Position numbers and translations under genes: made by a program | Notes under the pieces: model-generated | What the model was told of the DNA's origin: nothing | The model's input: only the letters and a program-made list of their open reading frames with translations | Database searches by the model: none | NCBI GenBank assembly: GCA_963735955.1 | Contig: CAVTND010000020.1 | Location: forward strand, 15,901 to 79,900 | Direction of reading: 5' to 3' | Origin: CAVTND01 sp963735955 | Lineage (GTDB): Bacteria; Pseudomonadota; Gammaproteobacteria; Burkholderiales; Burkholderiaceae_F | Length of the DNA: 64,000 nucleotides | Shown: positions 9,520 to 17,668 of the stretch, in pieces | How positions within the stretch are numbered: the stretch's first letter is position 1 | Layout of the letters: every line of letters starts with the position of its first letter

Positions 9520-10546
9520 ATGCGAGCCAAGATTTCATGGCTGCCGAGCGCGATCTTGTTGCTTGGCGCGACCGCGGCCACTGCACAGTCGTTTCCATGC
9601 GCCTCGGTTGCGCCCGAGGTGCGCGAGCGTGTACGGGAAGCCGGCGCCTGCCGCGAAGCCACGCCCGAAGAGATAGCACTCAAGGGCGCCCCCGCGCCGA
9701 CTTCCGCCGTAACGATGACGCTGTCGGACGGAACAGTGGTGAGGATTCCGCGCGAGATCAGCTCAATCATCAACGACGGGCGCAAGCACGCGGCGACCGA
9801 CCAGACTGCAAAGCCGAAGGGCGCTCCGCGGACGCCTGCGCAATCCAGGCCTGGTGCTTCCGGCGACCCGGCTCCCGCGTTGCAGAAGCTCAAGGTGCCG
9901 GATGTGATCGGCCGCAGTTACGCCGACGCTGGCCGCGCGCTGGCCGAATTCAAGGTCGATCGAATCGAAACAGCCAGCGCTGCCCCAAGCGGTGAAGTGC
10001 TCGCGCAGAATCCCGCACCGGCCACACTGATTCTCCCGGGAAGCACGGTCAGCCTGCAGGTGTCGGACGGCTCGCTTGCCAGCGCTGCGGGCACGACGCC
10101 GGTCATGGCGCCGGCCACCGCGGCTGCAGCCCCGTCTGCGCAGGCGCCTGCAACGGACTCTACGCGCTGCATCGGCGGCCGCCCTGGTACCTGCCTCCGA
10201 GCCGACGGTCCCGCCTGCACCACGCGCTCAATTCCCGATCGCGTTCCCGGCAAACGCTGCGCTCATCCTCGGCACTGGCGTGTTGCTCGGTCTGTTGTTT
10301 GGCGCACTCTTGATGCGTCAGTGGCTGCTACGCCGCCAGCGGGTAGCTGACACGAATGCCACGTCGCCGACGCTCTATCAGATTCAAGAGCCGGTCGACA
10401 CCGGCACCGGCGGCGTCGAGGCAGAAGCGGCGCCTGAAATCAGATTCGCTGCGCGTCTCGATCCGGGCGAAACAACGATCGTGTTGGCCTCTGTTCCCGA
10501 CCGCGATGAAGTTGCGATCGAGCATTCGAGCGTCCACCATGCATAA
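9520..10546 (+). CDS. Secreted/membrane PASTA-domain protein
   Basis: Start at ATG 9520 (MRAKISWLPSAILLLGATAA), preceded by GGAGAG, with a signal peptide likely cut after ATAQS. A linker follows, then a PASTA domain (VPDVIGRSYADAGRALAEFK ... VLAQNPAPATLILPGSTVSL), a Pro/Ala-rich stretch, a membrane helix (ALILGTGVLLGLLFGALLM) and a ~70-residue cytoplasmic-looking tail ending at TAA 10546. The frame shifts by one extra base near 10170, inside the Ala/Pro-rich linker. PASTA domains bind peptidoglycan or beta-lactam-like ligands, so a cell-envelope sensor or scaffold role is inferred. No kinase domain is attached. Its stop overlaps the next gene's start, and the class A PBP gene lies just beyond on the other strand. 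Confidence 0.65.
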
Positions 10547-11117
10547 CGGCGTCAGGCTGAGCGCGCCGTTCGAGCTTACCGGCGATGACGTCGAGAGGGC
10601 GCTGTTCGAGCAGAGCAAGGACGAGCTGGCCGTTGCGCGAGAGTTCGACCGACTGCGCGGCGCTGCCGCCGAGCGCGCGGCCGAAGAGCTGAACCACGCG
10701 CTCGAAGTCGACCTCTTCGAAGTGCTCGCACAAGGGTGGGTCAGGGTGCCCGCAGTGCGCGCCGCGGTACAGCTGAGTACGCTGATGGAGAGGCCACCAG
10801 CGCTCGTCAAACTCGACCGGCACAACATAGCTTCGAAGTCGCGCGTCGTGCTCGGCAGCAGCGTGGGGCAGAGCTCGCTGCCGCCGCTGGACCTGACGCT
10901 CGAGATCGTCGCGGATGTTCAAAGCGCGACCCTCGCCGCGCGCGAGGGCCGGATCGAGCTGGTCGCGCTCGGCGAAACTTCGGTCATCGCACGGCTCAAG
11001 TACAGGAGCGTGCTGGTAAAGGAACACGCGACGGGTGTTTCCGGCGTACCGCGCGACCCGTTCAAGCGTCGAGGGTCTGCAGCCGACAGACAGGCGAGCG
11101 TCGACATCCAAATTTAA
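10539..11117 (+). CDS. Hypothetical protein, partner of the PASTA protein
   Basis: 192 residues starting MHNGVRLSAPFELTGDD at 10539, overlapping the PASTA gene's stop by 8 bases, so the two are probably translated together. No signal peptide or membrane segment. The N-terminal half is helical and charged (VERALFEQSKDELAVAREFD); the C-terminal half looks beta-rich (LDLTLEIVADVQSATLAARE). No family recognised. The coupling suggests it interacts with the cytoplasmic tail of the PASTA protein. Confidence 0.55.
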   Translation: MHNGVRLSAPFELTGDDVERALFEQSKDELAVAREFDRLRGAAAERAAEELNHALEVDLFEVLAQGWVRVPAVRAAVQLSTLMERPPALVKLDRHNIASKSRVVLGSSVGQSSLPPLDLTLEIVADVQSATLAAREGRIELVALGETSVIARLKYRSVLVKEHATGVSGVPRDPFKRRGSAADRQASVDIQI

Positions 11118-11179
11118 GCCATTGGCCGACCGCGCAAAGCGGGAGGCTGTACGCCTTCCTGCGTGTTGCGAGAGACGAC

Positions 11180-13648
11180 CTAATCGGGGACATCCGAGAC
11201 TGTGCCGGAAGCGCCACTGTCCTTCGGATTCGATGTGTCCATGAGCACGTCTATCGTGCGGTCAGGAGTGCTCTTCCGCGCTGACAGCACCGATCTGCTT
11301 TTCTTGGCTTCCAGGAAGTTAAACAGATCGTCACGGATGATCGGCTGAAACTTATTTCCAGGCCTCAGGAGGCCCCGCTCTTTCTGCAAAAACGCAAGCA
11401 CCGTTGATGCTGAATGGACCCAATTGCGGCCGCCGGATTCAGCAAAGCCGGGGCCACCCGTCGATCCGCGCTCGCCTAGTGGATGGTCTTTTGAATCCTT
11501 ACCCATCCAGAATCCAAGTACCACGCCCCGCTCCGGACGCTCCGGAGTCCCTGGAACCCACAGGATCAGCCACACGTCCGAGGTCTTGCCGTCAGCATTG
11601 GTTGCGGTACCGGTCTTGCCCGCGATCTCGCCCGCCATTCTGAATGGAAACGCGAGCGTTCGTTTCTTCCTTTCTTCGGGTTCCAGTTTCCAGATTTCGT
11701 TACCTAACGGATCCAGTCCGGGAACGATCCCGCTCCTGAGTGCGGCGGCCGTGCCAGTCCCCATATCAAGCGGGCCTTTCAGGAGTTCAATCATCGCTGC
11801 GGACACGGCGGGATGAATGACGCGTTCCTGCACCGGACGATTTTCCCCCTTGATGTCACACGCACGCGGCTGGTCTTTGGCATCCTCATAGAGGAGCGAC
11901 TTGCCATCGCGGCACACATCGTTCGCAAAGCGCGGGGTTACGCGAAATCCGCCGTTAACGAAAGCGGCCGTTGACGCCATGGAAAGCGGATTAACCTCGG
12001 ATGCACCGATGGCGGTTGTCGGGTACGGCTGCAGGATGTGCTTCGCATCCCGAGGCATCCCAAGGCGATACGCAAGGGCGTTCACGTTCTTTATTCCGGC
12101 GCGCGCTCCGGCGCGCACGGCGGCTGTGTTGCGAGATTCGCCCAGCGCGACCCGGCAACTAATGTCGCCCCGGTATTGTGGTTCTGATCGGGAATGAAAG
12201 TTCTCGATCTCCTTGTCGCCTCGCCCGCGGCCAAGAGGCACATAGACCGGCGCATCGAGCACGGTGCAGCGCTCGAGCACATTGGCAGCGATCTCTTCGA
12301 GCGTCGCCGGCCGCGGCTTGGTCGCGAGGACCTCGTTAGTGAGCTTCTCGACCAAGCCCCCATAAGTGAAAATCTTGAAAGTCGATCCCGGTTGACGCCA
12401 GCCGGTCGCGATCACGTCGAACTTGCGTTGATTGAAGTTCACATTTCCCACCTCGGCCAGCACGTCACCCGTGAAGTCGACCGCGAAGGCTCCGGCGCGC
12501 AGTTGGTCATTGTCGCGGTCCTTTGGGTGGCGAGCCAGATAGGTGCGAAGCGTCAGATCGACCGCCTTGGCGAGAGCTTCTTGCAGTCCGTCGTCACGCG
12601 TGATCGAAATCGTGAGTCCGCCTTTGTTGATTGGAAAACGATCCTTGTAGAGGAGTCGCACCCGCTCGAGAAAGTAATCGTGCGTGCCACAACCAACGCC
12701 GGGTGGAAGAACTTCCTTGTGTAGGGTCTGTACGACACGATTCGCCGCGCGTGCGTATTCCACGTCGGTGATTACGTCCTGATCCAGCATCAGTTCAAGT
12801 ACGCGCGTCGTACCGCGAGCGGCTTCCGCCCAGTTCGCTTCGCGAATTTCTTCGCGCGTTCGGAGCATCGGGTCCGTCGCAAAGGAGCGATCAGGAAGGG
12901 CAGGCTTGTTGATCAGCGCCACGATGAAAGCTGCCTGGTGAAGGCCCAGATCAATCGCGGGTCTGCCAAAGTACGCACGACTGGCCGCTTCGATGCCGTA
13001 CTGTCCACGGCCGAAGTACGGCATGTTGACGTACTTGAGGAGCAGCTGTTCTCTCGGAAACTCACGTGCGATCCGGAGCGCCATCACGATGTCACCGGTC
13101 TTCTCGATCTCGGTCGATTGGCGTCCGGTGCCTCCGCGAAGATGCTTGGCGATTTGCATTTCCAGCGTCGATGCACCTGAGCGGCTTTCGCTAAGCAAGC
13201 GCTTCGCCAGCGCGCGAACGATGGCGTCCTTGTCAACTCCATTGTGCTCGAGGAAGTTCTTGTCTTCCGATGCGAGTATTGCCTTTCTGAAGAATGGCGG
13301 GATGTCGTCCGGGTTGCTGATGAGGATGCGGTGTTCGGCCGACGAAATGCAAGCGACCGTTCGGTCGTCCTCGGAGACGATCGCAGATTGCGCGGCGAAG
13401 TAGGCGGGGTCTCGCAATCGCGAGATCGTGTTCTGATCGATCCCCAGATAGGCGTCGATCCGTTCCGAATAGCGCGAATCAAACGCTGCAACGATGTACT
13501 CGAATCCGAGATAGCCCACGCCGCCCATCACCACGAGAACGCCTAGAGCGACGAGAAACCCGCGTATGGTCCTGCCCAAAAGGTGCAGCAGCGTCCATAG
13601 CAGCGCCGACACGACTCGCGTGACGTCTTGTCGGTCGAATTTCGCCAT
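11180..13648 (-). CDS. Class A penicillin-binding protein (transglycosylase/transpeptidase)
   Basis: 822 residues. Short cytoplasmic N-terminus, membrane helix (FLVALGVLVVMGGVGYLGFE), GT51 transglycosylase with the catalytic segment ILASEDKNFLEHNGVD and the second motif GASTLEMQIAKHL, then a penicillin-binding transpeptidase with SxxK in PGSTFKIF, SxN as SRN in GESRNTAAVRAG, and KTG in AGKTGTATNADGK. It polymerises and cross-links peptidoglycan in the periplasm. The length is normal for PBP1-type proteins and the frame is intact. The C-terminal tail (about 60 residues) is polar and unassigned. Convergent with the PASTA gene pair. It follows the small RRM gene on the same strand but 50 bases separate them in the opposite order, so co-transcription is possible, not shown. 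Confidence 0.93.
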   Translation of the reverse strand: MAKFDRQDVTRVVSALLWTLLHLLGRTIRGFLVALGVLVVMGGVGYLGFEYIVAAFDSRYSERIDAYLGIDQNTISRLRDPAYFAAQSAIVSEDDRTVACISSAEHRILISNPDDIPPFFRKAILASEDKNFLEHNGVDKDAIVRALAKRLLSESRSGASTLEMQIAKHLRGGTGRQSTEIEKTGDIVMALRIAREFPREQLLLKYVNMPYFGRGQYGIEAASRAYFGRPAIDLGLHQAAFIVALINKPALPDRSFATDPMLRTREEIREANWAEAARGTTRVLELMLDQDVITDVEYARAANRVVQTLHKEVLPPGVGCGTHDYFLERVRLLYKDRFPINKGGLTISITRDDGLQEALAKAVDLTLRTYLARHPKDRDNDQLRAGAFAVDFTGDVLAEVGNVNFNQRKFDVIATGWRQPGSTFKIFTYGGLVEKLTNEVLATKPRPATLEEIAANVLERCTVLDAPVYVPLGRGRGDKEIENFHSRSEPQYRGDISCRVALGESRNTAAVRAGARAGIKNVNALAYRLGMPRDAKHILQPYPTTAIGASEVNPLSMASTAAFVNGGFRVTPRFANDVCRDGKSLLYEDAKDQPRACDIKGENRPVQERVIHPAVSAAMIELLKGPLDMGTGTAAALRSGIVPGLDPLGNEIWKLEPEERKKRTLAFPFRMAGEIAGKTGTATNADGKTSDVWLILWVPGTPERPERGVVLGFWMGKDSKDHPLGERGSTGGPGFAESGGRNWVHSASTVLAFLQKERGLLRPGNKFQPIIRDDLFNFLEAKKSRSVLSARKSTPDRTIDVLMDTSNPKDSGASGTVSDVPD

Positions 13649-13699
13649 TCCGCTTAGCTTCTACCTGTCCCTTGGCAACGGCTGCAACGCTCGAACTTC

Positions 13700-13945
13700 T
13701 TAGCCGACCATTGTCGAACAAACCAGCTTGCGCTCCTGCCAGTACATGCCGTCGAGCCGAAATGCGAGCTTGTCGTGCGCTCCGAGCTCGCCGTGCGCAA
13801 GGGTGAGTATCGCCCCTGGCCGTGACCCATCGCCTTCAACGCGTTGAATCGCCAGGCATTCGATTCCGGTCGAATACTTCGCGACCAGTTCCTTCAGCTG
13901 TTCGTCGGTCGTGCCAGGGGCGATATTGCCGATCCAGAGTCTCAT
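13700..13945 (-). CDS. Small RRM-fold RNA-binding protein
   Basis: 81 residues, starting MRLWIGNIAPGTTDEQLKEL. The opening LWIGNI is an RNP2-type strand of an RNA recognition motif, with the usual helix (DEQLKELVAKY) and a second strand; the RNP1 region (RPGAILTLAHGELGAHDKLA) is divergent. Such stand-alone small RRM proteins occur in beta- and gammaproteobacteria and are thought to bind RNA. It lies 18 bases downstream of the acetyl-CoA hydrolase gene on the same strand, so they may be co-transcribed, though function does not link them. Confidence 0.75.
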   Translation of the reverse strand: MRLWIGNIAPGTTDEQLKELVAKYSTGIECLAIQRVEGDGSRPGAILTLAHGELGAHDKLAFRLDGMYWQERKLVCSTMVG

Positions 13946-13963
13946 GGTGAATGCTTTCCGTAG

Positions 13964-16093
13964 TTAGAGATTGCCGGCGAACAGCCGCCGCACGAACAGG
14001 TCCTTGAAGCTGTGCGCCTGATCCAGACCGAGCCGTTCGAGATAGGCGTGCGGTGCTTCCTTGCCCTCCCACAGGCTCCTGATGGCCATCGTAACCAGTT
14101 CGGTCGGATGTTGCGCCGCGTGCTTCAGCCGCTTCAAGGTCCGAACGATATGCAGTTCCTCGGCAGTCAGGTCGGTGCCGAACGGGAAATCAGGCAGCAA
14201 TCCGGCTTCGGCCCAGGGCTCCAGCTTATCTTCAAGCACCTGCGGCAGGTTCTGTCGGCAGCGCTCGGGGATGCGGTAGCTGGCCTCAAGCTTGCCATGC
14301 GACTTGGCTTGCTTGACCAGCTCGTCCTGGAAGCGGGAATCGGCGATCGCAATCAGTCGCTTGATCACCTCCGAATCGCTCTGGCCACGCAGTTCGGCCA
14401 CGCCGTACTCGGAGATGACCACATCGCGCAGATGGCGCGGAATCGTCGCATAGCCGTAATTCCAGACGATGCCGCTGCTAAGACCGTCGCGATTGTTGTG
14501 GGTTGCGCGCAGCATCATCAGCAGGCGCGCATCGGGCAGCGCATGGGACATGGCGACAAAGTTGTACTGCCCGCCAACGCCGCTGACGACCTGGCCCGAA
14601 TCAAGGGTGTCGCTGCACGCCGCACCGAGCAGGGTGACGATCATCGTCGAGTTGATGAAGCGAGCCTTGCGGCGCTGCGCGCGCTTGAGCTGGCCCTGTC
14701 CGTAGAGCTGGTTGATGAAGTCGATGCGGGTCATGTCGATCTTCGCCAGATCCGGCGGTGCCATCGTTCGCAGCCGTTCGTAGAAGTCGCGTGGGCCGAG
14801 GAAGAAGCCACCGGTCATGAAGATGCCATGCGCAAGCCGCGTGCCGAGCAGAGACGAAGCAATCCGGTCGAAGCCCTCATCGCTGCGCAGGTCGTTGGCT
14901 ACGCGCAGACCATCGAGGACCAGTTCAGTGCCTTCGATGCGGACCTCGGGGCGCAGCACGCCGTAGTGTTTGAGAAAGTCGAGATCGCTGGCGTCGAGTG
15001 GCGAGCGAATCCGGCCGGCATCAAGAAGCGCGTGCAAGGTGGCCGGGGTAACCGCCGCCTCAGGCATCTTGCCTTCATTGATCAGCTTCTGAAGTACTGT
15101 GTCGCCGAATACCTCGCGGCGGATGATGCCGGCCTCGATCAGCCGCAGGAATCCGTTGACGAACATCTCGGAGCAGCCATACAGGCCCTTATCGAAACGG
15201 TCGAGGCTGCGTCCCCCCAAACCGTCGGGGCACAGGGCCTCGAGGATGCGCCGGTATTCGTCTCCGTGCCGATCGCGCACGATCAGAGACTGCGCGATCG
15301 CGTCCCCGAGCGAGCCGATCCCGATCTGCAGCGTGCCGCCATCGTCGACCAGGCTGGAGGCATGCAGGCCGATCGCATAGTCGGCCGTCGTGACCCTGTT
15401 GTTGGGCGGCGCGAATATCGCATGGGTCGCTGCCGGGTCGGTGACCACCACGTCAAAGAAGCCGGGAGCAACTTCGGCACCATTGGGCATGAACGGCATC
15501 TGCTGGTTGATGACGCCAACCATCAGCGGCGGCTGGCCGGCCGCTCGCAGTTTTTCGACCACCTCGAGCACCACGTCCGGGTTGCTCGACAGCGAGAGGT
15601 GCAGTGCATCGCCTTCGCCGCGCGCCGCCACCGCCTGCGCCATCACGTTCATGCCTTGCACGATCAGGTCGCGCGCGACGAACGTGTAATTGGTCGAGAT
15701 GAAATTCTGCTGTGCGCTGTGGTTGCCAAGGTAGTCCCCGGACTTCATGAAGAATTCGCACACCTCGACATTGGGGGGCAGGGTGCCGCCGCGCAGGTCC
15801 TTGACATAGGCAAGGTCCGGGTAGTCGCCGAACACGCGCTCGACCAGGGGCTCGAGAAAATGTTGCTCCAGTTCGCTCTTGCCGACCGGTTTTTCGAGCG
15901 ACAGAGCCGTCACGATGCGCAACTCCCGCGCCGGGTTCGCCTTGATCCGACGGTACAGTGCGTTAACGAACGGGTTCGGCTTGCCGATGGCCAGCGGAAT
16001 CCCGAGCACGATCCGGCCCGGAATGTGGTCAAGCAGATAGTCGACCGCCGCTTCAATCGATTCAATGAAAAATGGGTGCTGCACTTCGCCCAC
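13964..16093 (-). CDS. Acetyl-CoA hydrolase/transferase family protein
   Basis: 709 residues, intact. The N-terminal half matches the acetyl-CoA hydrolase/transferase fold (GRIVLGIPLAIGKPNPFVNA, IQIGIGSLGDAIAQS-type loop seen as LQIGIGSLGDAIAQSL). The C-terminal half carries the GVGGQYNFVAMSHALP glycine-rich segment and VVISEYGVAELRGQ, whose Glu is the CoA-binding catalytic residue in the family. Members move CoA between acetate and succinyl-, propionyl- or other acyl-CoAs, or hydrolyse it. This one is about 150-200 residues longer than typical acetate CoA-transferases, with extra sequence in the middle. Substrate unknown. It is in the cytoplasm and sits between central and lipid-metabolism genes. 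Confidence 0.85.
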   Translation of the reverse strand: MGEVQHPFFIESIEAAVDYLLDHIPGRIVLGIPLAIGKPNPFVNALYRRIKANPARELRIVTALSLEKPVGKSELEQHFLEPLVERVFGDYPDLAYVKDLRGGTLPPNVEVCEFFMKSGDYLGNHSAQQNFISTNYTFVARDLIVQGMNVMAQAVAARGEGDALHLSLSSNPDVVLEVVEKLRAAGQPPLMVGVINQQMPFMPNGAEVAPGFFDVVVTDPAATHAIFAPPNNRVTTADYAIGLHASSLVDDGGTLQIGIGSLGDAIAQSLIVRDRHGDEYRRILEALCPDGLGGRSLDRFDKGLYGCSEMFVNGFLRLIEAGIIRREVFGDTVLQKLINEGKMPEAAVTPATLHALLDAGRIRSPLDASDLDFLKHYGVLRPEVRIEGTELVLDGLRVANDLRSDEGFDRIASSLLGTRLAHGIFMTGGFFLGPRDFYERLRTMAPPDLAKIDMTRIDFINQLYGQGQLKRAQRRKARFINSTMIVTLLGAACSDTLDSGQVVSGVGGQYNFVAMSHALPDARLLMMLRATHNNRDGLSSGIVWNYGYATIPRHLRDVVISEYGVAELRGQSDSEVIKRLIAIADSRFQDELVKQAKSHGKLEASYRIPERCRQNLPQVLEDKLEPWAEAGLLPDFPFGTDLTAEELHIVRTLKRLKHAAQHPTELVTMAIRSLWEGKEAPHAYLERLGLDQAHSFKDLFVRRLFAGNL

Positions 16094-16247
16094 GACGGCC
16101 TCCTAGGCTGTGTCCAATTCCAAGTATGGTCGCGGGCCCTCTGTGGCTCCTTGACTCAGGACAATGCAGCGCCTCCGCCACCAGTACGCGAGCCAGGTCG
16201 GCCCCACGAGGCTTTCAAGCTGCTAATGGCACTGCCCCATGCGTGAA

Positions 16248-17252
16248 TCACACTTCGCCGCGGCGATACGCCCCCGGTGCACTGCCGGTCCAGCTCTTGA
16301 ACGCGCGCTGGAACGCCGCGCTGTCGGCAAACCCCAGCTCGTAGGAAAGCGCCGCCAGCGGCACCGTGCTGGTGTTGAGGCGGAAGATTGCCATATCGCG
16401 GCGCAGTTCGTCCTTCAAGGACTGAAAGGACGTGCCCTCCGTTGCCAGACGCCTCTGCAATGTCGAGGTAGACATGTGCAGGGCGTCGGCCGTAGCGGCA
16501 AGGTCGGGCCATTCAGGCAGGGTCTGCTGCAGATGGGTGCGCACGCGCGCACTGACGGCGTCGACACGTCGCGGCACGATCACGTTGGCCTGTGCATCCG
16601 CAATGAATGCCCGCAGCGCGCCTTCGTCCCGCCGGACCGGGTCCTGAAGACGCGCGGCATTGAACCAGAGCGCGGACTGGTGTTGCTCGAACTGGAGCGT
16701 GGCGGGAAATATCTTGCCGTAGCTGCCTGCGTAGGACGGGGTCGGGAAGGCAAAGTCGAATCGGACGACGGGTAGTTTGCCGCCCGCTAGCCACGCCAGC
16801 AGCCGCCAGAAGACTCGCAGCAGCAATTCGTGCAGGAACACAGACTGTCCGATTGTCGGCTCCTTGAACCGAATAGCGATCCCGGCCAGCTTGCCGTCGC
16901 GCAAACGCTCCAGCACCACGTCATCCTGCAGCAGCCGGAACGTGCGCGCCGCGCGGCGCACGGCAACCTCCAGCGTCTCGGCGCCCACGGCCGAACGAGC
17001 GACGAGCTCAAAGCTGCCGCGCTTGAGGGGCCGCGACAGAAACCCGATGGCTTCGTCGTCGAGTTGCTCGATCAGCAGGCGAAGGAGCGCCGCGTACTGG
17101 TCCGCGGTGACGCGGGCGCCGGCCTGCAAGAGCAGTTCCGGGGCGATCCCGACCTCCGCCAGAAAGCCGTCGCACGGGCGGCCATGCGCCCGCACCCCGG
17201 ACAGCAAGCCGAGCACAAAGGCGATCGAAATCGTGACTGGCGGCTGCAGCAT
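16248..17252 (-). CDS. AraC-family transcriptional regulator (Arabinose_bd type)
   Basis: 334 residues from the ATG at 17252 (MLQPPVTISIAFVLGLLSG); in-frame starts at 17339 and 17348 would add a low-complexity leader without similarity. The N-terminal ~190 residues match the arabinose-binding-like domain of the OruR/ArgR-type AraC group, followed by an HTH_18 domain with LAATADALHMSTSTLQRRLA and ALSYELGFADSAAFQRAFKS. Such regulators often control adjacent lipid/ester-catabolism genes. It is divergent from the esterase-remnant/WS-DGAT unit about 130 bases away and is the likely regulator of that unit. Confidence 0.85.
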   Translation of the reverse strand: MLQPPVTISIAFVLGLLSGVRAHGRPCDGFLAEVGIAPELLLQAGARVTADQYAALLRLLIEQLDDEAIGFLSRPLKRGSFELVARSAVGAETLEVAVRRAARTFRLLQDDVVLERLRDGKLAGIAIRFKEPTIGQSVFLHELLLRVFWRLLAWLAGGKLPVVRFDFAFPTPSYAGSYGKIFPATLQFEQHQSALWFNAARLQDPVRRDEGALRAFIADAQANVIVPRRVDAVSARVRTHLQQTLPEWPDLAATADALHMSTSTLQRRLATEGTSFQSLKDELRRDMAIFRLNTSTVPLAALSYELGFADSAAFQRAFKSWTGSAPGAYRRGEV

Positions 17253-17388
17253 CAGGTCGTTGGGTGTGGTGGGTTGGTGTCTTCCGTCATGCGATCGCCG
17301 CAATGTGCCATCGCGCGGAACTTCACCAGTTTCTACCATGCGCGACACGGATTTGCGGCCCGTGGGACGCGTGGAGTCAAGCTTGCAC

Positions 17389-17668
17389 CTGAATCAGACA
17401 CTGCACCCTTTTCCGGCTGCGGTCGAGGATTGCCTCGCCGCCTACCGCTGGCTGCTGGAGCAGGGCGTCGAATCGCGCAATGTCGGAGCTGGAGCTTTGG
17501 CAGGATATGCAGCATTGTTTCCAGATCCTTCAGTTTCTTCCCGAAATCGGGCGTGCCATCCAGTCGATCGAGCGCTTTGTCGCCCGTCAGACCGGCTGGC
17601 TGCCTGCTGCGGCCCATGTTCCCCCGGCGCCTGAGGCGCTTGCACACACCGACTGGACAAGCACATGA
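17389..17668 (+). pseudogene. HSL-family esterase remnant
   Basis: Two fragments of a hormone-sensitive-lipase-type esterase are joined. LHPFPAAVEDCLAAYRWLLE is the segment that normally follows the HGGG oxyanion loop. In another frame, from 17480, MSELELWQDMQHCFQILQFL is the C-terminal region that carries the catalytic His (MQH). The middle, with the GDSAGG nucleophile and catalytic Asp, is missing, as is the N-terminus, so it cannot be an active esterase. The stop (TGA 17666-17668) overlaps the WS/DGAT start ATG by the ATGA pattern, so the 62-residue tail may still couple translation. Confidence 0.7.

Noticed and set aside
14012..16246. 744-residue open frame opposite the acetyl-CoA hydrolase
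   Set aside because: Antisense shadow of a gene with complete family motifs.
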